Part shown: positions 14,532 to 19,989 of the stretch, one piece after another
Position numbering within the stretch: position 1 is the stretch's first letter
How the letters are laid out: every line of letters begins with the position of its first letter
NCBI GenBank assembly: GCA_019243075.1
Contig: JAFAUV010000222.1
Span: 1 to 19,989 of the forward strand
Source: Bradyrhizobium sp.
Lineage (GTDB): Bacteria > Pseudomonadota > Alphaproteobacteria > Rhizobiales > Xanthobacteraceae
DNA: 19,989 nt
Direction: 5' to 3'
Made by a program: the position numbers and the translations under genes
The notes under the pieces: model-generated
What the model was told of the DNA's origin: nothing
Databases searched by the model: none
What the model saw: only the letters and a program-made list of their open reading frames with translations

Positions 14532-14597
14532 AACGCAGCTTCGATGCTGCAACTGCGTTCTGTGCGCAAGGCAGACACACGCCTTCGTGCCTTGCGC
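14532..14597. promoter_or_regulatory. Two inverted repeats in the DUF1080/cupin spacer
   Basis: Repeat 1: AACGCAG (14532-14538) and CTGCGTT (14553-14559), with a nested alternative, GCAGC (14535-14539) and GCTGC (14546-14550). Repeat 2: GCGCAAGGCA (14564-14573) and TGCCTTGCGC (14588-14597), perfect 10-bp arms with a 14-base spacer. Being central between two diverging genes, they are good operator candidates. An RNA element in either leader is also possible. Confidence 0.45.
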
Positions 14598-14675
14598 CGC
14601 GACGAGGCAAGCAGATAGCATGACAAGCAACAAGCTCGCGTACTCCGGCGTCAAGAAAATATCAGGGAGGGTGTA

Positions 14676-15149
14676 ATGACGGCGATCAACCGGCTCTGGC
14701 GATACCTCGCGCTGCCGATCTCTCTGGCAGTGACGTTGAGCATCGGATCGGCCGCCGAGCTCAATCCGGCCGCGCTCGTCTACAAGTTGCCGGACCAGAT
14801 TCCGTGGGGACCGGTCAATGCGGCCGGCGCGCAAAGCGCGGTCGTGGTCGGCGATCCCTCAAAGCCCGGCTTCTACATGGTCTACAACAAATGGACCAAG
14901 GGCGATCATTTCAGCCATCCGCATTTTCATCCCAACGACCGCTACATCGTCGTGCTGAAAGGCACGTGGTGGGTTGGAACGGGTCCGAGATTCGATCCCG
15001 AGCACGGTTCGGTACCAATGCCGGCCGGCAGCTTCGTCACCCACTTCGGCAAGCAGGTGCATTGGGACGGCGCCAAGGACGAGGACGCGGTGCTCTTGAT
15101 CATGGGCGAAGGCCCAGCCACCGCGACGGAGGTGCCGGAAGAGAGATAG
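14676..15149 (+). CDS. Exported cupin-domain protein
   Basis: A 157-residue protein with an N-terminal signal peptide (about 1-27, cleavage likely after GSAA) and one cupin beta-barrel. Cupin motif 1 is visible as HFSHPHFHPNDRYIVVLKGTWW, giving metal ligands among H81, H83, H85 and the following region; motif 2 includes PAGSFVTHFGKQVHWDG, with H123 and H129. This arrangement fits a periplasmic metal-binding cupin; whether it is an enzyme, isomerase or sensor cannot be said. The ATG is preceded by GGGAGGGTGTA, a strong ribosome site. The gene ends 9 bp from the end of the converging GGDEF-EAL gene. The shared divergent spacer suggests co-regulation with the DUF1080 gene. Confidence 0.87.
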   Translation: MTAINRLWRYLALPISLAVTLSIGSAAELNPAALVYKLPDQIPWGPVNAAGAQSAVVVGDPSKPGFYMVYNKWTKGDHFSHPHFHPNDRYIVVLKGTWWVGTGPRFDPEHGSVPMPAGSFVTHFGKQVHWDGAKDEDAVLLIMGEGPATATEVPEER

Positions 15150-15158
15150 CGGCGGAGT

Positions 15159-18100
15159 TCAGCGGGCGGCTTTTTTCGCCTGCGGCGGCGCGGCTGGCTC
15201 ATCGGGTGCGTCCGGCTGCAGCGGCGGTGAAGCAAGCGTCGGCGGCGAGCGCAGCAATTTGGCGAGCTCGCGGGGCGGCAGCGGCCTGCTGAACAGATAA
15301 CCCTGCATCTCGTCGCAATGGTGGTCGCGCAGGAACGCCTGCTGCTCTGCGCTCTCGACGCCTTCAGCGACGATGGTCATGCCGAGCGCCTTCCCCATGC
15401 TGATGATCGCCTGCGCGATCGCCTGATCCTCCGGGTCGCGCGGCAGGTCGCGGACAAAGGAGCGGTCGATCTTGATGGTATCGATCGGTAGTTGCTTCAT
15501 CAGCGACATCGACGAATAGCCGGTGCCGAAATCGTCGATCGCAAGGCGAATGCCCCGGCTGCGGATGGCATCGAGCACCCGGACGGCGCGCGCCACGTTG
15601 CGCATCACCATGCTTTCGGTCACCTCGAGCTGCAGCAGCGCCGGCGACATGCGGCTAGCGAGCAGCGCCCCGTCGATGTCGTCGAGCAGGTGCTCGTCGG
15701 CGAATTGCCGCGGCGACAGGTTCACCGCCATCGACACCGGGCGCAGGCCGCGACGCCGCCAGGCCATGTTTTGCGCGCAGGCCTGCCGCAGCACCCAGCG
15801 GCCGATGGGCACGATCAGCCCGGTCTCCTCGGCCAGCGGAATGAACTGCGCCGGCGGCACCAGACCGAGCTGCGGATGAGCCCAGCGCAGCAGCGCCTCG
15901 ACGCCCGTGATCCGACCGCTCGCCATCTCCACTTTCGGCTGGTAGTGCAGCGAGAACTGGTCGCGCTCGACGGCGTGGCGCAATTCGGTCTCCAGCTTCA
16001 GCCGCTCGATCGACTGCGCCCTCACCTCGCCGTTGCAGAAGCGGAAGCCGTTCTTGCCGTCTTCCTTGGCAAGATACATCGCCACGTCGGCGCTCTTTGT
16101 CAGCGTCTGCGCATCGCTGCCGTTGTCGGGAAAGATGGCGATGCCGATCGAAGCCGTGGTATGGCACTCGTGGCCGCCCAGTTGCACCGGCTCGGCGAGC
16201 AGCGACAGCAGGACGGCGGCAAGGCGCTCGATGTCGCCGCGGTCGCAGCCGTCTGCAACAATGACGACGAATTCGTCGCCGCCGAGCCGCGCCACCACGT
16301 CGTCCGCCCGCAGGGCTCCGCGCAGGCGGCCGGCGACTTCCACCAGCAACACGTCACCGGCATCGTGACCGAGTGAATCGTTGATGATCTTGAATCGGTC
16401 GAGGTCGATGAACAGCAGGGCAAACCGCCGCTCGTGCCGGCGCGCGCGCTCGATCGTGTGACGCAGCAGGCCGTTGAACATCTCGCGGTTCGGCAGACCG
16501 GTCAGGCTGTCATGCGAAGCGAGATATTCGATGCGTTCGTCCGCCCGGTGCTTTGCGTCGGCGCGGTCGAAATTCTCCAGCGCGAACGATACGTTGTCGG
16601 CGAGCCGTTGCAGCAGCTCGGCGAATTCTGGCGTGAAGGTGTGCCGCTCCGCCGACAGGAACAGCATGATGCCGACGACATCGCCGCCAACCCTAAGCGG
16701 AAACGCCGCGCCGGACTTGGCGCCGTCGCTGCGGGCCATGGCATGGAAGGCAATGCCGCGCGGATCGCTCAGATAATCATTGCTGATACAGGCCTGTCGC
16801 GTACGGAAGGCCGTGCCGGAAAGGCCGCGTCCTTCGGGATGGCCGGCACTGCGCGACAGCCGGACCTTCCTCGTGTTCTCGGCGGTAGGTCCTGCGACCG
16901 CGACCAAATCGAGATATTCGCTGTCGGGCCGCGCCAGCGCGATGCAGGTCGAGGTGAATTTGGCGCCCTGCGCCACCGATTCGCACACCAGCTCGAACAG
17001 CTCGCTGCGCGATTTGGCGCGCATGATCGCCTCGTTGGTCGCGCTGAGCGAGACCAGCATCCGCGCCAGCCGCTCCTTCTGGTCGTCGGCTTTCGCCTTT
17101 TCGGCGGCGCGTTGGAAATTGTCCAGTGCGAACGACACGTTTTCGGCCATCCGCGCCAGCACCGCGACGACCTCCTCGTCCGCCGCCCAGGACCGGCCGA
17201 CAAAGAACATCAGGACGCCGACGCTTTGGCCGTTCTTGACCAGGGGAACTGCGACGCATGCGACCGTGCCGCTGCTGCGGCCGGCCCGCCGCCACGGCTC
17301 GCCATGCGCGGAATTGACCACATCGCCGTCGACGAAGGGTTTTTGCGTGTGGAACGCCGTGCCGCAGACGCCACCATGGATATCGTCCGGATCGACCGAA
17401 TAGCGCGACTGCGTGACCAGATCGGCGCTGGCGCCGGCGCTGGCGGCGGCCTTCAGCCGGGTCGAGCGTTCCTCGGGGAGCATCACCACGGCCGCGATCG
17501 CCTTGCCGGCGTGAGAAGCGGCATCGCAAACGCGCTGATAGAGCTCCTGCTCGGTCTTGGCGCGCAGGATCGCCTCGTTGGTGGCGCTGATCGCGCCGAA
17601 CATCAGGTTCATCCGTCGCAGCGCACGTTCGCCGTCCTTGCGCGCGGTCTCGATGGCGAAATTCTCGAGCGCAAAGCAGATATTCGCCGACATGCGCTGG
17701 AGCATCGAGACAATGTCGTCGTTGAGCGAACCTGCCTCGCGCCGCGTGACCAGCAGAACGCCGATACAGCGCCCCTGGCAGGTGAGCGGCACCGCGGCCG
17801 CGGCGCCGACGCCGCTCTTGCGGGCCCCGTCGCGCCAGGCCAAGGAGCGCGGGTCGTTCAGGAAATCATTGCTCACGACCACCTCGCCGGCGCGAAAGGC
17901 CTGGCCGCAGACACCGGCTCCCTCCGGCCTCCCCTCGACAATGGAGATATTGATGCTGCACAGCCGCGCGATGTCCTCGCCGAAACCGGCGGCAAAGCGC
18001 AGGAAATCGGTGCTTTCCTCCAGCAAAAACACGGCGGTCGCCAGGAAGTCGCCACTCGAAAAAGCGGCTTCACACACCTTGCGGTACAACTCGTCCGGCG

Positions 18101-18176
18101 ATTTCGCGTACAGGATCGCTTCGTTGGTTGCGCTGAGCGCGGCGAACGTACGCGCGAGTGCGGTCGGCAACGTCAA
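15159..18176 (-). CDS. GAF-GAF-GAF-GGDEF-EAL cyclic-di-GMP cyclase/phosphodiesterase
   Basis: A 1005-residue soluble protein with no membrane segments. Three GAF domains (about 28-175, 208-355 and 388-535) are each preceded by the same linker, SATNEAI. The GGDEF domain (about 550-710) keeps the catalytic LGGDEF (631-636) and the inhibitory RxxD site (R623-D626, five residues before it), so cyclase activity with product inhibition is expected. The EAL domain (about 725-970) keeps E760-A-L, N819, E854, DDFGTGYSS (881-889), K902, E938 and QGYLF, so phosphodiesterase activity is also expected. The Pro/Ala-rich tail is probably disordered. No in-frame ATG lies near the start; TTG at 18176 (or 18170) follows GGGGGAG. 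Being next to a polysaccharide locus, it could influence EPS output, but this is inference. Confidence 0.93.
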   Translation of the reverse strand: MTLPTALARTFAALSATNEAILYAKSPDELYRKVCEAAFSSGDFLATAVFLLEESTDFLRFAAGFGEDIARLCSINISIVEGRPEGAGVCGQAFRAGEVVVSNDFLNDPRSLAWRDGARKSGVGAAAAVPLTCQGRCIGVLLVTRREAGSLNDDIVSMLQRMSANICFALENFAIETARKDGERALRRMNLMFGAISATNEAILRAKTEQELYQRVCDAASHAGKAIAAVVMLPEERSTRLKAAASAGASADLVTQSRYSVDPDDIHGGVCGTAFHTQKPFVDGDVVNSAHGEPWRRAGRSSGTVACVAVPLVKNGQSVGVLMFFVGRSWAADEEVVAVLARMAENVSFALDNFQRAAEKAKADDQKERLARMLVSLSATNEAIMRAKSRSELFELVCESVAQGAKFTSTCIALARPDSEYLDLVAVAGPTAENTRKVRLSRSAGHPEGRGLSGTAFRTRQACISNDYLSDPRGIAFHAMARSDGAKSGAAFPLRVGGDVVGIMLFLSAERHTFTPEFAELLQRLADNVSFALENFDRADAKHRADERIEYLASHDSLTGLPNREMFNGLLRHTIERARRHERRFALLFIDLDRFKIINDSLGHDAGDVLLVEVAGRLRGALRADDVVARLGGDEFVVIVADGCDRGDIERLAAVLLSLLAEPVQLGGHECHTTASIGIAIFPDNGSDAQTLTKSADVAMYLAKEDGKNGFRFCNGEVRAQSIERLKLETELRHAVERDQFSLHYQPKVEMASGRITGVEALLRWAHPQLGLVPPAQFIPLAEETGLIVPIGRWVLRQACAQNMAWRRRGLRPVSMAVNLSPRQFADEHLLDDIDGALLASRMSPALLQLEVTESMVMRNVARAVRVLDAIRSRGIRLAIDDFGTGYSSMSLMKQLPIDTIKIDRSFVRDLPRDPEDQAIAQAIISMGKALGMTIVAEGVESAEQQAFLRDHHCDEMQGYLFSRPLPPRELAKLLRSPPTLASPPLQPDAPDEPAAPPQAKKAAR
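16557..18134 (-). repeat. Three tandem linker-GAF modules within the c-di-GMP enzyme
   Basis: The linker SATNEAI followed by a (Y/R)AK-x3-EL-(Y/F)-x2-VC pattern occurs at residues 15, 197 and 378, a period of about 182 residues. Each unit closes with an N-(I/V)-(C/S)-FAL-(E/D)-NF helix. The modules are clearly diverged, so this reflects old internal duplication rather than a recent DNA repeat. Confidence 0.8.
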
Positions 18177-18519
18177 TAGCTCCCCCAGGCAATATGGCGA
18201 TCCCTGGAGGCCGTTGTGCGGGGCAGACGCCTAAACGGAAGTTATGAGCCGCTTTAAACCGCGATTCAAAGTAAATGCCGCGCCAAGAGCCGATAAATTC
18301 GCCGCGCAGAACTGGCGAGCTTGACCGCAATCAAGGTTTACAAATCCTCTCCGGGTTGTCCGTCCCCGTTCCGTGCAATGAAATCCGGCCCTGCCGACGG
18401 GCGTTCCGGGCATGGCGGACAGGTTGCCGGGCCCTTGCCCTGAAGCGAAGCGTTTGAGACGATATCGTCCCGACAACAAGCAAGACCTGCGTTCCACCCA
18501 GGCATCTCGAGGAAATCCC
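18177..18519. promoter_or_regulatory. Divergent control region, c-di-GMP enzyme and Ldh_2 gene
   Basis: On the - strand GGGGGAG (18180-18186) precedes the TTG start. On the + strand a sigma-54-like element lies at 18413-18428 and a perfect 12-bp palindrome, GACGATATCGTC, at 18458-18469, about 50 bases before ATG 18520. No small ORF with a good ribosome site was seen. Confidence 0.45.
18413..18428 (+). promoter_or_regulatory. Candidate sigma-54 promoter for the Ldh_2 operon
   Basis: TGGCGGACAGGTTGCC has TGGC at -24, TTGC at -12 and the exact GG-N10-GC spacing, but lacks the AC of the -24 consensus. The start site would fall near 18439, about 80 bases before the Ldh_2 ATG. Confidence 0.4.
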
Positions 18520-19572
18520 ATGCCGATCATCCAGGCCGACCGTCTCACCCGCATCGGCGCGGCGCTACTCAAAGCCGCGGGCGCGTCGGATGAGGAGGCC
18601 AATGCGGTCGCATCCGGCTGCGTCAATGCCAACCTCGCCGGCCACGATTCCCACGGCGTGATCGCGATCCCGACCTATATCGACCGCGTCAAGGCCGGCC
18701 ATATCGTGCCCGGCGCCAAATGGACGATCGTGCAGGAATCGCCGACCACCACCGTGATCGACGGCCATTGGGGCTTCGGCTTCCATGTCAACGCCAAGGC
18801 CATGGAACTGACGATCGCCAAGGCCAAGACCGCCAATGTCGCGGCCTGCACGGTGTTCCGGCAGAGCCATGTCGGACGGCTCGCGCATTACCCGATGATG
18901 GCGATGCGCGAAGGCATGATCGGTCTTGCCACCGCCGATTCCGGCCGCTCGCCCAAGCATGTCGCCCCTTTCGGCGGTCGCGAGGCGCGCCTCGGCACCA
19001 ATCCGATCTCGATTGCGGTCCCCTCCGAGCTCGAAGCGCCGTTCTATCTCGATATGGCGACGTCGGCGGTCGCCGCCGGCAAGATCGCGCTCGCGGTTGC
19101 GCGCCGGGAGGAAATCCCCACGGGATGGATCATTGACGCCGAGGGCCGCCAAACCACCGATCCCGCGCAATATCGCAAGGGCGGCGCGCTACTGCCGCTC
19201 GGCGGCAGCGAGGGCTACAAGGGCAGCGGCTTGGCCGCGATGGTCGAGGTGCTGTGCGGCCTGCTCACCGGTCTCGGCTTCGGCGTCGAGCCGACCGGAC
19301 GGCACAATGACGGATGCTTTATGGCTGTGTTCAACGTAGCCGCCTTCCGCCCGTTGAAGGATTTCAGACGCGAGGTCGCCGAGTTCGCGCGTTACCTGAA
19401 ATCGACCCCGCCATCCGAAGGCTCGCGCGGCGTGTTCTATCCCGGCGAGATCGAGTACTTGCGCGAGCAGGAGCGCCGCAAGAACGGCATCGAGATCGAG
19501 GATGCGACCTGGGACAAGCTGCGCTCGCTCGCCGGCGAATACAGAATCGCCAAAGAGCTCGATCTCGCGTAG
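18520..19572 (+). CDS. Ldh_2 family NAD(P)-dependent malate/lactate dehydrogenase-like oxidoreductase
   Basis: A 350-residue cytoplasmic oxidoreductase of the LDH2/MDH2 family, unrelated in fold to classical Rossmann malate dehydrogenases. Family signatures: LAGHDSHGVIAIPTYIDRV (39-57), HWGFGFHVNAKAMELTIAKA, RQSHVGRLAHYPMMAM with the conserved His residues, RLGTNPISIAVPS, and LPLGGSEGYKGSGLAAMVEVL followed by GRHNDGCFMAVFNV. Members reduce or oxidise 2-keto and 2-hydroxy acids, imines or sugar acids with NAD(P)H; the substrate here is not predictable. Length is typical. ATG 18520 is chosen because CGAGGAAA lies 7-8 bases upstream; the open frame reaching back to 18412 has no ribosome site and contains the sigma-54-like element. 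It is 29 bp from the monooxygenase gene, suggesting one operon. Confidence 0.9.
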   Translation: MPIIQADRLTRIGAALLKAAGASDEEANAVASGCVNANLAGHDSHGVIAIPTYIDRVKAGHIVPGAKWTIVQESPTTTVIDGHWGFGFHVNAKAMELTIAKAKTANVAACTVFRQSHVGRLAHYPMMAMREGMIGLATADSGRSPKHVAPFGGREARLGTNPISIAVPSELEAPFYLDMATSAVAAGKIALAVARREEIPTGWIIDAEGRQTTDPAQYRKGGALLPLGGSEGYKGSGLAAMVEVLCGLLTGLGFGVEPTGRHNDGCFMAVFNVAAFRPLKDFRREVAEFARYLKSTPPSEGSRGVFYPGEIEYLREQERRKNGIEIEDATWDKLRSLAGEYRIAKELDLA

Positions 19573-19601
19573 GGCGCGGCCGGGCAAACAGGGAGAGCAA
19601 G

Positions 19602-19989
19602 ATGACACGGCAAATGGCGATGGTCGGCTTCCTGCAGGCGCAGAACTGCACGAACTTGCCGAGTTCCTGGCGGCATCCGGAATCGCGCGATGATTCCATG
19701 TCGGCGGATTATTACCAGGAGATCGCGCGCATTCTCGAAACCGGCAAGTTTCACATGGCATTCTTCGACGATCGCCTCGCGATGCCGGACCGCTATGGCA
19801 ACGACCATGCCCATACCGTCGAATACGGCATCCGCTGCGTGAAGATGGACCCGCTGATCGTGCTCACCACGATGGGCATGGTGACCGAAAAGCTCGGGCT
19901 GGGCTCGACCTGCTCGACCACCTATTACGAGCCCTTCGATGTCGCGCGGCGCTTCGCCACCCTCGACCTGATGTCGGGCGGCCGCGCCG
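19602..19989 (+). CDS. Flavin-dependent monooxygenase, NtaA/SnaA/DszA family (5' part only)
   Basis: The first 129 codons of a luciferase-like (LLM class) monooxygenase; the rest lies beyond the window. ATG 19602 follows a good GGGAGAG site. The protein begins MTRQMAMVGFLQAQNC, then SADYYQEIARILETGKFHMAFFDDRL, DPLIVLTTMGMVTEKLGLGSTCSTTYYEPFDVARRFATLDLMSGGRA. The FFDD, GLGSTCSTTYYEPF and ATLDLMSGGR segments are diagnostic of the NtaA/SnaA/DszA branch, which uses FMNH2 and O2, usually with a separate flavin reductase, to oxidise chelators, thiophenes or related compounds. Together with the preceding Ldh_2 gene it points to a catabolic operon of unknown substrate. Confidence 0.9.
   Translation, partial: MTRQMAMVGFLQAQNCTNLPSSWRHPESRDDSMSADYYQEIARILETGKFHMAFFDDRLAMPDRYGNDHAHTVEYGIRCVKMDPLIVLTTMGMVTEKLGLGSTCSTTYYEPFDVARRFATLDLMSGGRA

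Noticed and set aside
16434..18179. A 581-codon frame antisense to the c-di-GMP enzyme
   Set aside because: It mirrors the codon pattern of the intact GAF-GGDEF-EAL gene on the other strand and shows no domain of its own.
18321..18350. TTGACC as a -35 box upstream of the Ldh_2 gene
   Set aside because: No acceptable -10 hexamer at 16-18 bp.
1..19989. tRNA, rRNA, CRISPR array, insertion sequence or integration site
   Set aside because: No cloverleaf, no regularly spaced direct repeats, no transposase or integrase motifs, and no terminal inverted repeats with target duplications were seen by eye.

Overview
The window is GC-rich DNA from an alphaproteobacterium, most likely Bradyrhizobium or a close relative (Nitrobacteraceae/Hyphomicrobiales). 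This rests on a two-hairpin intergenic repeat at 602-701 of a type I recognise from Bradyrhizobium-like genomes, on the gene families, and on codon use. Species level cannot be judged from sequence alone.

Layout. (1) 1-275: 3' end of a WrbA-type quinone reductase. (2) 276-701: non-coding spacer with a terminator-like hairpin and the dispersed repeat. (3) 699-13824: a surface or exopolysaccharide locus. It holds a CelD-like GNAT protein (-), a DUF6492 protein (+), a Wzx-type flippase and a Tat-exported GH10 glycosidase (one - strand operon), two GT2 glycosyltransferases (+, translationally coupled), a Wzy/ExoQ-like polymerase (-), a SAM methyltransferase (+), and a Wzz/BY-kinase-like copolymerase followed by a WecG/TagA-family GT26 transferase (+, overlapping). 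(4) 13874-15149: a divergent pair of exported proteins, DUF1080 and cupin, around a spacer rich in inverted repeats. (5) 15159-18176: a 1005-residue GAF-GAF-GAF-GGDEF-EAL cyclic-di-GMP enzyme. (6) 18520-19989: an Ldh_2-family dehydrogenase followed by the start of an NtaA/SnaA/DszA-family flavin monooxygenase, probably one catabolic operon.

How the locus could work (inference from families). GT2, GT2 and GT26 enzymes build a lipid-linked repeat unit, with the methyltransferase and possibly the GNAT protein decorating it. The flippase moves it across the inner membrane, the Wzy-like protein polymerises it, and the Wzz/BY-kinase-like protein sets length. The periplasmic GH10 enzyme may trim or release polymer. 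No priming phosphoglycosyltransferase and no Wza-type outer-membrane exporter lies in the window, so these must be outside it.

Most notable observations: the BY-kinase domain has a broken Walker A (GR-C where GK-S/T is expected). Sigma-54-like -24/-12 elements precede the first GT2 gene and the methyltransferase gene, with a third before the Ldh_2 gene. TTAACCAT octamers recur at locus control regions. A 28-codon ORF carries a full AGGAGGT Shine-Dalgarno sequence upstream of the GNAT gene. The two converging genes GT2-b and wzy-like overlap by 62 bp. No tRNA, rRNA, CRISPR array or intact insertion sequence was seen.
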